From assembly GCF_000744705.1 (NCBI RefSeq), contig NZ_JQML01000001.1:7264017-7328016 (forward strand): 64,000 bases of DNA, read 5' to 3'. Numbering within the stretch: position 1 is the first letter of the stretch; each line of letters opens with the position of its first letter. Positions 26,820-35,469 of the stretch are shown in pieces. Source of the stretch: Streptacidiphilus albus JL83. Its GTDB lineage: Bacteria > Actinomycetota > Actinomycetes > Streptomycetales > Streptomycetaceae. The translations under genes and the position numbers were made by a program. The notes under the pieces are model-generated. The model was given only the letters and a program-made list of their open reading frames with translations, searched no databases and was not told where the DNA came from.

Positions 26820-27896
26820 TCAGGGCTGTGCAGTGATGCGGTTCCATGCGGCGAGGCGGCTCTCGCTGGTCTCGGCCCGCAGCCAGCCAGGGATGGCGTG
26901 CGGGGTGGTGCGCAGCCAGTCGATGTAGCGGGCGATGCCGTCGGTGACCGTCACCGTGGGTTCCCAGCCGAGCGCCGCCGCCATCGCGCCGGTATCCGCG
27001 CGGCCCCCGAGCGGGTCCTGGGCGGGGCGCGGGGCGTCGACCAACTCGGTGCCGGGGAAGTGATCGCGTACGGTCTCGGCGACCTGGCGGACGCTGGTGC
27101 TGGTTCCGGTGCCCAGGTTCAGCACGCGTCCGGACGCGCCGGGAGCGAGCAGGGCCAGGGCGATGGCATGGGCTGCGTCGTCGAGGAAGAGGAAGTCGCG
27201 GACCTGCCTGCCGCCGTTGTTGAGCAGCAGCTGCTGGTCCAGGGCGGCGTACATGGAGAACTGGGCGATCACCCACGAGGGGGCCGCGGGCTTGGGCACC
27301 TGGCCCGGGCCGTAGACACTGAAGGGCCGTAGCACGGAGAAGTCGCGGCCTGCGAGCGTGAGGAGTTGGCGGGTGTGGAACTCGGCCCACACCTTGGCGG
27401 AGGCGTAGAGGTTCAAAGGCCGCACTGGCTGGTCCTCGGTGAAGACGCGCAGCTGGTCGGCGGGGATGGTGGGGTCGCCGTTGCCGTAGACCTGGGCGGT
27501 GGACAGCAGGACGAAGCGGCGCACCGAAGGGGTGGCGGCCACGGCGCGCACGACGGTGTCGGTGCCGGCCATGTTGCTGCGGAACGCGGTGGCCGGGTCG
27601 GCGGCGCAGCCGCCCACCGTGGAGTGCGCTGCGGCGTGCACGACGAAGTCCGCGCAGGCGACCATGCTCCGCACCAGCGTCTCGTCGGCCACGGAGCCGG
27701 TCGTCAGCTGCGGATCGTGGTGGCCGGTGCCCAGCAGCGCCAGTGTGGCGGGCTCGTAGGCGGACAGGTCGTCCAGGAGCAGCGTGGTTGCTCCCGCCGT
27801 CTGGAGGGTGCGGCGCAGCGCAGTGCCGATGAACCCGGCACCGCCGGTGATCAGCACGCGGGCGCCGCTCAGGCAGTTGAGCAGGGGCGAGGTCAC
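26820..27896 (-). CDS. NAD-dependent epimerase/dehydratase (extended SDR)
   Basis: 358 residues from GTG 27896 with GGAGG upstream. The NAD-binding motif GGAGFIG is at residues 18-24. The catalytic Ser/Thr region LLSTAQVYG and YASAK (Tyr-x3-Lys, about residue 165) complete an extended SDR active site. RDFLFLDDAAHAIALAL and the C-terminal GWEPTVTVTDGIARYI are typical of nucleotide-sugar epimerases. It lies between the methyltransferase and the oxidoreductase and fits deoxysugar or nucleoside-sugar tailoring. Confidence 0.85.
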   Translation of the reverse strand: MTSPLLNCLSGARVLITGGAGFIGTALRRTLQTAGATTLLLDDLSAYEPATLALLGTGHHDPQLTTGSVADETLVRSMVACADFVVHAAAHSTVGGCAADPATAFRSNMAGTDTVVRAVAATPSVRRFVLLSTAQVYGNGDPTIPADQLRVFTEDQPVRPLNLYASAKVWAEFHTRQLLTLAGRDFSVLRPFSVYGPGQVPKPAAPSWVIAQFSMYAALDQQLLLNNGGRQVRDFLFLDDAAHAIALALLAPGASGRVLNLGTGTSTSVRQVAETVRDHFPGTELVDAPRPAQDPLGGRADTGAMAAALGWEPTVTVTDGIARYIDWLRTTPHAIPGWLRAETSESRLAAWNRITAQP

Positions 27897-27944
27897 AGCT
27901 GTCCTCCAAGAGGGTTCCGGATATGGAAGAGGGAAGGGCTACGG

Positions 27945-28886
27945 TCAGGTGCAGACGAAGGCGCCGGTGAGCTTGGTCAGCGCGAAGTAGTCGGATTCGT
28001 CGATCACGGCTTGGACCTTCGCGGCGACCCGCGCCTCCAGCTCTGTGAAGAACGCCTTGGGCAGGTCGCGGCCGGGGCGGCTGGCGGCGCAGCAGTAGTT
28101 GTGGCCGCGATAGAAGGCCAGGAACGGTGCTGGATCGGAGAACTGCAGCTGGTCCTGCCAGCGCACCACCTGCACGTTCGCGAAGTGCGGGCGCAGCTGG
28201 GCGGCGCCGTTGTCCAGCGAGATCCGTGCCTTCGGCGTGGAGCGAAACAGGTGCGCGGGAGCGTGCATCTCGCTCATCGCGGCGAAGTGGACGTCCCACA
28301 TCTCGACCATGGTCACCGGGTCGTCGGTGGCCAGCACGAACCGGCCGCCCGGGCGCAGGACACGGCGCACCTCGGCGAACATGCGTGGCAGGTCGGCGAC
28401 GTAGTGGGCCATGTAGACCGCGGTCACCCGGTCGAAGCTGTCCTCGGCGAATGCTGAGAGGTCCTGGGCGCTGCCCAGATGGAAGTCGACGGGTGTGGCG
28501 ACGCCGTGCAGGCGGGAGCAGGCGGCGTCCAGCATTCCCGGGGAGATGTCGAGGGCGACGATGTGCCCGGCCGCCAGGTGCGGGCGCATGTGCTCCAGCA
28601 GGGCGCCGTTGCCGCACCCCAGGTCCAGCATCTCCTCGGTGCCGCGCAGCGCCATCGCGGCGATCAGGTGATCGTGCAGGGCCAGCGGGTCGGTCCGGTA
28701 GCGGTGATGGACCAGCTGGCTTGCCTCCAGCAGCCGGGCATCGGTGAAGTAGTGGTCCCGAGCGTCCGCCTCGGAAAGCTCGAACGGCTCCACCGGCAGG
28801 ACCTGGGCCGCGAGCCGGTCCAGGCCCGGCGTGAGGAACTCCAGCCTGGGTCCGGCGGATGCGCTCGCCCTGTACGCCGCGGTCAC
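27945..28886 (-). CDS. SAM-dependent methyltransferase
   Basis: 313 residues from GTG 28886, whose first bases overlap the stop of the cytidine deaminase (GTGA). Class I motif I is EEMLDLGCGNGALLEHM (about residues 95-111), followed by IVALDISPGMLDAA and VRRVLRPGGRFVLATDD. The methyl acceptor is unknown. Coupling to a deaminase gene suggests a nucleoside or small-molecule intermediate. Confidence 0.85.
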   Translation of the reverse strand: MTAAYRASASAGPRLEFLTPGLDRLAAQVLPVEPFELSEADARDHYFTDARLLEASQLVHHRYRTDPLALHDHLIAAMALRGTEEMLDLGCGNGALLEHMRPHLAAGHIVALDISPGMLDAACSRLHGVATPVDFHLGSAQDLSAFAEDSFDRVTAVYMAHYVADLPRMFAEVRRVLRPGGRFVLATDDPVTMVEMWDVHFAAMSEMHAPAHLFRSTPKARISLDNGAAQLRPHFANVQVVRWQDQLQFSDPAPFLAFYRGHNYCCAASRPGRDLPKAFFTELEARVAAKVQAVIDESDYFALTKLTGAFVCT

Positions 28887-29353
28887 TGCGGGCCCCACTT
28901 GGTGCCCACGTACTTGTGGGGCAGCAGATCGGCCAGGGGCACCAATGCCGGAACGCCGGCGTCGATCACTGCGACGATTCCCGGGGCACCGTGGTCGAGC
29001 AGCAGCTCCCGGCACAGCCCGCATGGCGGCACGATCCGGGCGCCGCCTTTCTCCGACGGTTTGGGGTAGCGGACCGCTGCCACCGCCACCAGCGGCGCCG
29101 TCGTGGCCAGCCGGGCGGCGGACACCGCCGAGGACTCCGCGCAGGCTGCCGCTCGGCCGACCATCGCGTCCAGGTGCAGGCCCAGGTGCACACCGCCGTC
29201 GGCGTCCAGCACCGCCGCCGCGATCTGGTGCCGCTCGGGGACGTACACCCGCGCGATCTGGGTGAACGCCGCCGCCACCAGCCGCCGCGCGACCGGGTCC
29301 GCGCACCGCACCGAGGGGTCGGCCACCGCACCGCTGACCGGGGCGGCGCTCAC
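28883..29353 (-). CDS. Cytidine-deaminase-like protein
   Basis: 156 residues from GTG 29353, overlapping the previous stop by 4 bases. The zinc site is intact: CAE in AACAESSAVSA and PCGLC in IVPPCGLCREL, the Cys-x-Glu plus Pro-Cys-x2-Cys signature of cytidine and blasticidin-S-type deaminases. Its length fits a tetrameric CDA. It is translationally coupled on both sides. It could act on free (deoxy)cytidine or on a cytosine-containing antibiotic intermediate. Confidence 0.8.
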   Translation of the reverse strand: MSAAPVSGAVADPSVRCADPVARRLVAAAFTQIARVYVPERHQIAAAVLDADGGVHLGLHLDAMVGRAAACAESSAVSAARLATTAPLVAVAAVRYPKPSEKGGARIVPPCGLCRELLLDHGAPGIVAVIDAGVPALVPLADLLPHKYVGTKWGPQ

Positions 29354-29886
29354 GCGTTCACCTCGGCGGGCACGTCGCACCAGCTGCGAGACGCCTGCGG
29401 CCCGCAGGAGTTCTGGTACTTGCCGTCGTACAGCACGATCTTCCCGACCGGCTCCCAGAACGTCACCTGCGCCAGCACCATCCCCGCGTAGACGCGCACC
29501 GGCTGCACGGCGTGCAGCTGGAAGGTGGTGTGACCCAGCGATCCGATGTCGATCAGGTCGGCGGTCATGTGCACGTACAGGCCAAGGCGGGCGGTCCCCG
29601 AGCGGGCCTTGACGATCGGCGTCAGCCGGTCGCTGCCGATCCGCTCGACGCTCGCCCCCAGATAGACCCGGTCCGCGCTCAGCACCACTCCCTCGGGCGG
29701 GATACCCAGCTCCTCGGTCGGGTTCTGCCGGTAGGGGTCCAGCACGTCGCCGGTGTACCGCAGCAAGGTGGGGCCCAGCGTCAGGTCGTAGCTGTTGGAG
29801 CTGACGTGCTCGGGGACGAACGGGGCGATGGTCAGCTCGCCCAGGTCGCGGCGGCGGACGATCTCCGCGCCGGTGAGGATGGACAC
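29350..29886 (-). CDS. dCTP-deaminase-fold paralogue lacking the catalytic Glu
   Basis: 178 residues from GTG 29886 (GGGAGA upstream). It aligns with dCTP deaminase over its whole length (SSNSYDLTLG, ARSGTARLGLYVHMTADLID, VRVYAGMVLAQVTFW). The position equivalent to the catalytic Glu of E. coli Dcd (in LEF) is Gln here (TFQLHAVQP). The Arg and Ser of the RS-x3-R block are kept. It may bind nucleotides without deaminating them, act as a dUTPase, or take a modified substrate. Confidence 0.7.
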   Translation of the reverse strand: MSILTGAEIVRRRDLGELTIAPFVPEHVSSNSYDLTLGPTLLRYTGDVLDPYRQNPTEELGIPPEGVVLSADRVYLGASVERIGSDRLTPIVKARSGTARLGLYVHMTADLIDIGSLGHTTFQLHAVQPVRVYAGMVLAQVTFWEPVGKIVLYDGKYQNSCGPQASRSWCDVPAEVNA

Positions 29887-29918
29887 AACGGTCTCCCAAC
29901 AGGGTTGAAGCGGTCAGG

Positions 29919-30446
29919 TCAGCGGGAGCGGGCCGTCAGGTGCGCGACGGGCGCAACGGTGGCGTCGTCGAAGCGGCCGAAGTGCCCGCGGTAGGGGAGG
30001 AGGTCGCCGACCGTGGTCCAGAAGGAGACCTGGCCGATGACCATCCCGGCGTGCAGCCGGACCGGCTGCACGGCTTCGATCTCCAGCGTCCAGCGGTGGC
30101 TCGCGCCCGTGTTGCCCATATCGGCGGCGAACTGAACGAACACCCCGAGCCGGCCGAGGGAGGACCGGCCGATCAGACAGGGCACGGTGTCCACCGCTCC
30201 GATCTCCTCCACCGTGGTGCCCAGGTAGACCCGGTGCGGCTGGAGCACGATCCCGCCCGGCGGGATCACCAACTCCGCGAGCGGCTGATCACGGTGCGGA
30301 TCCACCGGCTCCCCGGTATGCGTGCGCAGCACGCGCCCGAGACGGTAGTTGTAGCTGCACGGGTTGACGAAGTCCTCCCGGAAGGGCTCCAGCGTCAGCT
30401 CGCCAGCCGCACGGCGGCGCACGATTTCCGGCCCGGTCAGGATCAC
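29919..30446 (-). CDS. dcd: dCTP deaminase
   Basis: 175 residues from GTG 30446, whose first bases overlap the kinase stop. The active-site block GRSSLGRLGVFVQFAAD and the downstream WTLEIEAVQP with Glu in the catalytic position match the trimeric dCTP deaminase family, which converts dCTP to dUTP. It is encoded next to a divergent paralogue (29350-29886). Two such genes in one operon are unusual for housekeeping metabolism and suggest a specialised nucleotide pathway. Confidence 0.75.
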   Translation of the reverse strand: MILTGPEIVRRRAAGELTLEPFREDFVNPCSYNYRLGRVLRTHTGEPVDPHRDQPLAELVIPPGGIVLQPHRVYLGTTVEEIGAVDTVPCLIGRSSLGRLGVFVQFAADMGNTGASHRWTLEIEAVQPVRLHAGMVIGQVSFWTTVGDLLPYRGHFGRFDDATVAPVAHLTARSR

Positions 30447-30991
30447 GCGGTCACCCGCCCGACCAGAGCCTGCGCCGCCGCCCGCAGCTCCGCGAGCGAG
30501 CCGTCGTTGCGGACCTCCGCGTCGGCGCATCCGGCCGGGATACCTCCAGACTCCTCACCGCAGGTCAGGTCGCCACGCTGCGCCCGGCGGGCCCGGCGCA
30601 GCTCCGGGTCCGCATCGACACGGACCAGCGTGAACCCCAGGTCCCGCAGGCAGTCGATGTCCGGGACCCGCAGGTCGTCGCACACCACCACCGCCTCCGG
30701 GGCGGTATCCGCGAGCTGCTCGACGCGCTGCCGGAAGTCGGCGGTCAGCGCGTCGGGGTTGATCCGGCGCAGGTGCCCGGCAAGATCCGCCAGCAGCAGA
30801 CCGTCCTGGACAGCGGGGTCCGGCAGCGGGCTGCCGGCCAGCCGGTAGACCAGGGACTGCAGTTGGTACAGCGGCTCAGCCAGCCGCACCACCACGGCCT
30901 GCCGTCCGATCCGGCCGAACTCCTCCACCAGTAACCGGGCCAGGGTCGACTTGCCGGACCCGGGAATGCCGTGCAGGGCAATGCGCATCAT
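30443..30991 (-). CDS. P-loop nucleotide kinase-like protein
   Basis: 182 residues. I chose the double ATG at 30991/30988, since a GGAG precedes it and homology begins there. Walker A GIPGSGKS is at residues 8-15, VVVVCDDLR is a Walker B-like strand, and the helical lid follows. The size and layout resemble (deoxy)nucleoside monophosphate kinases. As the first gene of a coupled operon with two dCTP deaminases, it likely phosphorylates a pyrimidine nucleotide intermediate. It is divergent from the regulator at 31243. Confidence 0.65.
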   Translation of the reverse strand: MMRIALHGIPGSGKSTLARLLVEEFGRIGRQAVVVRLAEPLYQLQSLVYRLAGSPLPDPAVQDGLLLADLAGHLRRINPDALTADFRQRVEQLADTAPEAVVVCDDLRVPDIDCLRDLGFTLVRVDADPELRRARRAQRGDLTCGEESGGIPAGCADAEVRNDGSLAELRAAAQALVGRVTA

Positions 30992-31242
30992 GAACTCCAC
31001 GAAGTGCATGGCGACACCACGGCCGCATCCGATGAGGGACGCCAGCACCAAGCCCCTGGGCCGCGCTGGACGTGCCTCCACTCTCAGCGCGGACCCACCT
31101 GCCCCGGAACCCGTCGAAGCGATGCGCCCGTGATGCGGCGGCGAGCAATGAATGAGCAATGCCCCGGGCTCTTCACCCGCACCCGCACCGGCCGTTAGCG
31201 TCGACCGGATAGCCGCCCGGCCTTACGGGGAAAGGAACCAAG

Positions 31243-32580
31243 GTGACACGGACCCCGGAGCTGACGCGCTCGCGCGAGGTACGCGGGATGAATCGCCCCG
31301 ACCTGGCCCGCGCAGTCGTCCAGCGCAGCATCGATCGCGGAGGACCGGCTCTGGGAACGGGAGCTGACGGAGTCTTACGATGGGAGGACGGCCGCCGGCC
31401 TGACGACCTGGCCCAAGTCTGCCTGGCAGAGATCTTCGGCATCGACCTCGCACTGATCGACTCCCACCCCTGGCCGCAGTGGCTCCACTTCGACCCGCTC
31501 CAGCACCAGACCGATCACCCGTGGACCAGCCTCGGCGCACGCGAGGCCATCATCGAGACCGTCGGGAGTGACATGCACCGCCGGACCTTCGTCCTCAGCT
31601 CGGCCGCCATGACCTCCAGCCTCTTCGCCTGGCTCATCGCCGAACCAGCACAAGCCGAGCAGCTCACCGGCCGACGGATCGGCGAAGGCGCCGTCTCAAT
31701 GATCGAACGCGAGGTGCGCCGGTTGCGGCGGGCCGACGATGTCGACGGCGGCGGGACCCTGGTCACCGGTGCCAACAACGCCCTTGCGATGGTCGCTGAC
31801 CTGCTCTCCAACCGCACCTACAGCCTGGCCCATGGCCAGCGCCTCTATGCCGCTGCCGCAGACCTGGCCCGCATGCGCGCCTGGGCGGCGTTCGACGTCT
31901 ACGACCGCTGCGACGACCACACCTTCAAGAGTGCCCTCCAGGCCGCCCACGCCGCCGACGACCAAGCCCTCGGCGCACACATCCTCACCTTCTGGTCAGC
32001 CGCCGCCTACAACTGCGACCGTCCCACCGACGCCGAAGCCATGGCCTGCGCCGCCCTGACCGCCGTCCGCGGTACCACCGCGCCCCGCGTCCAGGCCCTC
32101 GTCCACGCCCGCCGCGCCCGCGCCCGCTCCCACCTGGGCCACCCCGGCTGCTGGACCGACCTCGACCACGCCGAACACCTCCTGCACACCGCCGACGCCA
32201 CCGGCGAGGAAGAACCCGAATGGGCCTACTGGTTCGACCACTCCGAACTCCAGGGTCTACGCGCTTCCACCCAGCTCACCATGGACCAGCCCGCCCAGGC
32301 CGAGCAGACCTTCGCCCAGGCCGCCCGCGCCTACGCCGGCGACGCCGTGCGCACGCACGCCGTCTACCTCGTGCGCCAAGCCGACGCCCAACGCCGCCAG
32401 GGTCACATCGAACAAGCATGTGGTACTGCCGGACGCGCCCTGGACCTCACCGACGAGATCAGCTCCCACCGCACCAGCGCACCCCTGCGCGACCTCGCCG
32501 CAGCCCTGCGGCCCCACCAGTACCTCACCGAAGTCCGAGACCTACGCGAACGCATCACCGCGACGACCCGCCCCCACTGA
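31243..32580 (+). CDS. XRE/TPR-type transcriptional regulator
   Basis: 445 residues from GTG 31243 with AAAGGAACCAAGG upstream. The N-terminal about 70 residues form a degenerate HTH (TRSREVRGMNRPDLARAV, then LRWEDGRRPDDL). The remainder consists of TPR-like helices (about 150-440), as in Streptomyces XRE regulators lacking an obvious ligand domain. It is divergent from the nucleotide operon and is its best candidate regulator. A glycosyltransferase follows on the same strand. Confidence 0.75.
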   Translation: MTRTPELTRSREVRGMNRPDLARAVVQRSIDRGGPALGTGADGVLRWEDGRRPDDLAQVCLAEIFGIDLALIDSHPWPQWLHFDPLQHQTDHPWTSLGAREAIIETVGSDMHRRTFVLSSAAMTSSLFAWLIAEPAQAEQLTGRRIGEGAVSMIEREVRRLRRADDVDGGGTLVTGANNALAMVADLLSNRTYSLAHGQRLYAAAADLARMRAWAAFDVYDRCDDHTFKSALQAAHAADDQALGAHILTFWSAAAYNCDRPTDAEAMACAALTAVRGTTAPRVQALVHARRARARSHLGHPGCWTDLDHAEHLLHTADATGEEEPEWAYWFDHSELQGLRASTQLTMDQPAQAEQTFAQAARAYAGDAVRTHAVYLVRQADAQRRQGHIEQACGTAGRALDLTDEISSHRTSAPLRDLAAALRPHQYLTEVRDLRERITATTRPH

Positions 32581-32670
32581 CCACACCCGCGCCCCCGCAC
32601 CCTGCTGGCCCAGACCCAGTGCCCGGCCCCGATAGCATCAACGACACCACTGCCGGAATCTGGAGCCACC

Positions 32671-33552
32671 GTGTCATCGCCACGCATCGGGGTCGTCATC
32701 GTGACCATGGGCAACCGACCCCGAGAACTCGACGCGCTCCTCGCCTCAGTCGCCACCCAGAGCGCTCCCGCCACCAGCGTCGTCCTGGTCGGCAATGCCA
32801 CCCCCCTCACCGACGTCGCCGATGCCCCGAACCTCACCAAGATCCCCCTCCCGGAGAACCTCGGCTGCCCCGGCGGACGCAATGTCGGACTGGACCACCT
32901 GCTCGACACCGGCGATACGGACGTGATCATCGAGCTCGACGACGACGGACTCCTTATCGCCGACGACGTCTTCCGGAAGGTCCAGGACCTCTACCGAGCC
33001 GACCCCCGCCTCGGCATCGTCTCCTTTCGCATCGCCGACGAGCACGGCGAGACCCAGCGTCGCCACATCCCGCGCCTACGCGCCACTGACCCGATGAAGC
33101 GTGGACCAGTCACCGCATTCCTCGGTGGAGGCCATGCCCTGTCCGCAGCCATGCTGCGACAGACCGGAATCTGGGCGTCGGCGTTTTTTTTCGGGCATGA
33201 AGAGTCAGACCTGGCGTGGAGGGCGATCGACCACGACTGGACCATCCTGTACGAGCCTGAGCTGGTCCTCCAGCACCCCAAGACCTCACCCGCCCGCCAT
33301 GCGACCCACTATCGCTACACCGCACGCAATCGAGTCTGGCTGGCCCGCCGCCGCCTTCCCCTCCCGCTGATCCCCATCTACCTCGGCACCTGGGCCGTCC
33401 TCACGTTGCTGCGCACCCACTCTGTCGCCAACCTGAAAGCGTGGGTCGCCGGGTTCGCCGAAGGCATGCGCGTGCCTGCGGGCGAGCGCAGCCCGATGCG
33501 TTGGCGGACCGTGTGGCGGATGACCCGACTCGGGCGCCCACCGATCATTTAG
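32671..33552 (+). CDS. Family 2 glycosyltransferase
   Basis: 293 residues from GTG 32671. The GT-A fold starts at residue 5 with IGVVIVTMGNRPREL. A DXD-type motif is in IIELDDDGLL (about residue 90), and GFFFGHEESDLAWR-like EESD at about 177 is the usual acceptor-side motif. The C-terminal segment LIPIYLGTWAVLTLL may touch the membrane. It may transfer a sugar in the pathway encoded by the divergent operon, whose own glycosyltransferase is truncated. Confidence 0.8.
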   Translation: MSSPRIGVVIVTMGNRPRELDALLASVATQSAPATSVVLVGNATPLTDVADAPNLTKIPLPENLGCPGGRNVGLDHLLDTGDTDVIIELDDDGLLIADDVFRKVQDLYRADPRLGIVSFRIADEHGETQRRHIPRLRATDPMKRGPVTAFLGGGHALSAAMLRQTGIWASAFFFGHEESDLAWRAIDHDWTILYEPELVLQHPKTSPARHATHYRYTARNRVWLARRRLPLPLIPIYLGTWAVLTLLRTHSVANLKAWVAGFAEGMRVPAGERSPMRWRTVWRMTRLGRPPII

Positions 33553-33639
33553 CGGGCTCACAAAGCGGCGACGGCGGCCTGGACCAGTGCGGGCCGCCTC
33601 GTCCAGGCCCCGGGCCGCTCCGTTGGCCGACGCCACCGG

Positions 33640-34134
33640 TCATTGAAGATCGCGGTCATCAATCCAGCTGTCCGGCCTCGGGGGGCTTGGCGGCAGTGCC
33701 TGCCAGACCGTCGCCCGCGCCTCGCTGATCGTCAGCGGTGTGGGTTCCTGAGTGAACGCGTCGACGAGCACCAAGCTCGCTGGCGGGCTGAGCTGGTCTG
33801 CCAGGCGGAAGGCTCGCCCGGCCTTCTGCTCTCTGTCTGCCCACCATCGCATCCAGCCGTAGACGGCCAGGGGGTACAGCTGGGGTTCGGATGGGCGGTC
33901 GGGAGGCCCGGTGGCGGTCATGCGCAGCGCAGGCAGGCTGTCGTCCGGGTTCCACCTGTGGGTGTGGACGGACACCAGACAGCAGTTTGGGCCGGTGACT
34001 ACCGCCCCTAGGAGGCAGCCGGGATGTGTCTGCATCACCTCGCCGAGGACCGTCTCCGGTGAGAGCCGGCCTGCGGCATGGGTGACGACGATGGACGCGT
34101 TCAGCGCGACTTCCGGGTCCGCGTCCCAGACCAC
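33640..34134 (-). CDS. Hypothetical protein, possibly truncated at the N-terminus
   Basis: 164 residues from GTG 34134. The frame is open and protein-like further upstream (LSTDEYGLTLFALARPP) up to about 34200, where the IS21-like remnant begins, so the true start was probably removed. No recognised motif. Composition is acidic and Trp-rich (WMRWWADREQK). Function unknown. Confidence 0.45.
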   Translation of the reverse strand: MVWDADPEVALNASIVVTHAAGRLSPETVLGEVMQTHPGCLLGAVVTGPNCCLVSVHTHRWNPDDSLPALRMTATGPPDRPSEPQLYPLAVYGWMRWWADREQKAGRAFRLADQLSPPASLVLVDAFTQEPTPLTISEARATVWQALPPSPPRPDSWIDDRDLQ

Positions 34135-34276
34135 CGCCTCCGGGGTGTCCCGGGGCGGGCGTGCAAGGGCGAACAGGGTCAGCCCGTACTCGTCGGTGGA
34201 AAGTGTCGGCGGCGGCTGAACTCTGACCCAGTTTCGCCGGTTGAACGCTGACCCTCGGGTCGTCAGTTGATCTTCA

Positions 34277-34549
34277 TTAGCTGGTTTCGTTGACGGCGGT
34301 GGGGACGCGGCCCAGGTCGTGGCCGCGCATGCGGTAGGAGTCGCCTTTGAGGGAGTGGACCTCGGCGTGGTGGACGAGGCGGTCGATCATGGCGGCGGCG
34401 ACGGTCTCGTCGCCGAAGACCTCGCCCCAGCGGCCGAAGGGCTTGTTGCTGGTGACGATCACGCTGGCGCGTTCGTAGCGGTTGGAGATGAGTTGGAAGA
34501 AGAGGTTCGCGGCGTCGGCCTCGAAGGGGATGTAGCCGACTTCGTCGAT
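34277..34549 (-). pseudogene. istB: istB C-terminal fragment (IS21 family ATPase)
   Basis: About 90 residues beginning at the Walker B region (IDEVGYIPFEADAANLFFQL) and ending at a normal IstB C-terminus (SNKPFGRWGEVFGDETVAAAMIDRLVHHAEV). The Walker A half is absent. It is joined head-to-head with a second istB fragment through a 15-bp palindrome. Confidence 0.85.
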
Positions 34550-34578
34550 CTATGCGGATATCGGCATAGATCGACGAA
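34541..34578. repeat. 15-bp palindrome joining two istB fragments
   Basis: TTCGTCGATCTATGC at 34541-34555 and GCATAGATCGACGAA at 34564-34578 are perfect inverted repeats with an 8-bp centre (GGATATCG). Both arms encode the same Walker B residues (IDE) of istB on opposite strands. Confidence 0.85.
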
Positions 34579-34830
34579 CTTGGCTACCTCGAACTGGACC
34601 GCCGCGGCGCCGAGATGCTGTTCCAGGTGCTGACGGAGAGGGAGGAGAAGAACAGTGTCGCCATCGCCTCGAACGAGTCGTTCAGCGGCTGGACCAAGAC
34701 CTTCACCGACCCCCGGCTCTGCGCGGCCATCGTCGACCGCCTGACCTTCAACGGCGCCATCATCGAGACCGGCACCGAGTCCTACCGCCTCGCCCAGACC
34801 AGAGCCAAACAGCAGAGCGCCGCCCACTAG
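34570..34830 (+). pseudogene. istB: Second istB-like C-terminal fragment, opposite strand
   Basis: 86 residues (IDELGYLELDRRGAEMLFQV through SNESFSGWTKTFTDPRL to SYRLAQTRAKQQ) match the C-terminal half of a different IstB-type ATPase. Like its partner it begins at Walker B and lacks Walker A. Confidence 0.8.
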
Positions 34831-34866
34831 AAACTCGCGCCCACCGCCTACGGACATCGGGTGTCG

Positions 34867-35469
34867 TTACTGCCCCTTGCTCTGCTGATTGCGCAGAACA
34901 GCAATCATCGACTCACCCCAGCCGACGTCACCGGCCAGCCGGGCCGCCTCGCGGATCTCCTCGAAACTCATCCGGGAGGCGAACTGGAACACCTCATGGA
35001 TGCCGTCGCCGTTGCCCTTCCCGAGCATCGCGAAGAACCACCGGGCGGCCTGCACCAGGTCGACCTCACCAGAAGAGCCGTCACGGAACCAGCCAGCAAC
35101 CTTCTGCATGGCGATGACGTCGCCGGCCTCTGCGGACTGCACCATCAATGCGGTCGCCTTGGCTTGGTCTCTGTCGCCCCCCTGCCCTTCGGCATAAAGC
35201 CACCCCAGGCAGCGCAGGCCGACGGCGCTGCCCGCCGCCGCCGAACTCTCGAACCACTGACGCGCACGCTTCGGATTTCCCTCGACCTCAAGCTCGATGC
35301 CACCAAGGATGTTGCTCGCCTCGGAATCACCAGCCGAAGCCAACTCGGCCAGTTCCGGCATCAACGCTCGGCCCAGCTTCCTCCGGTCCCGACGGCTCAG
35401 GTCACCAGGCCCGAGCAGCAGACGGGCACGGCCCTTGATGTCGCCTTCTGCCACTGACTCCGAGCCCAT
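34867..35469 (-). CDS. Sel1/TPR-repeat protein
   Basis: 200 residues with several Sel1-like repeats of the A-x2-W-(F/Y)-x2-A-A type: ARQWFESSAAAGSAVGLRCLGWLY, ATALMVQSAEAGDVIAMQKVAGWF and AARWFFAMLGKGNGDGI. There is no signal peptide. Such proteins mediate protein contacts; no partner is evident, and the gene is isolated between IS21 debris and gntR. Confidence 0.7.
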   Translation of the reverse strand: MGSESVAEGDIKGRARLLLGPGDLSRRDRRKLGRALMPELAELASAGDSEASNILGGIELEVEGNPKRARQWFESSAAAGSAVGLRCLGWLYAEGQGGDRDQAKATALMVQSAEAGDVIAMQKVAGWFRDGSSGEVDLVQAARWFFAMLGKGNGDGIHEVFQFASRMSFEEIREAARLAGDVGWGESMIAVLRNQQSKGQ

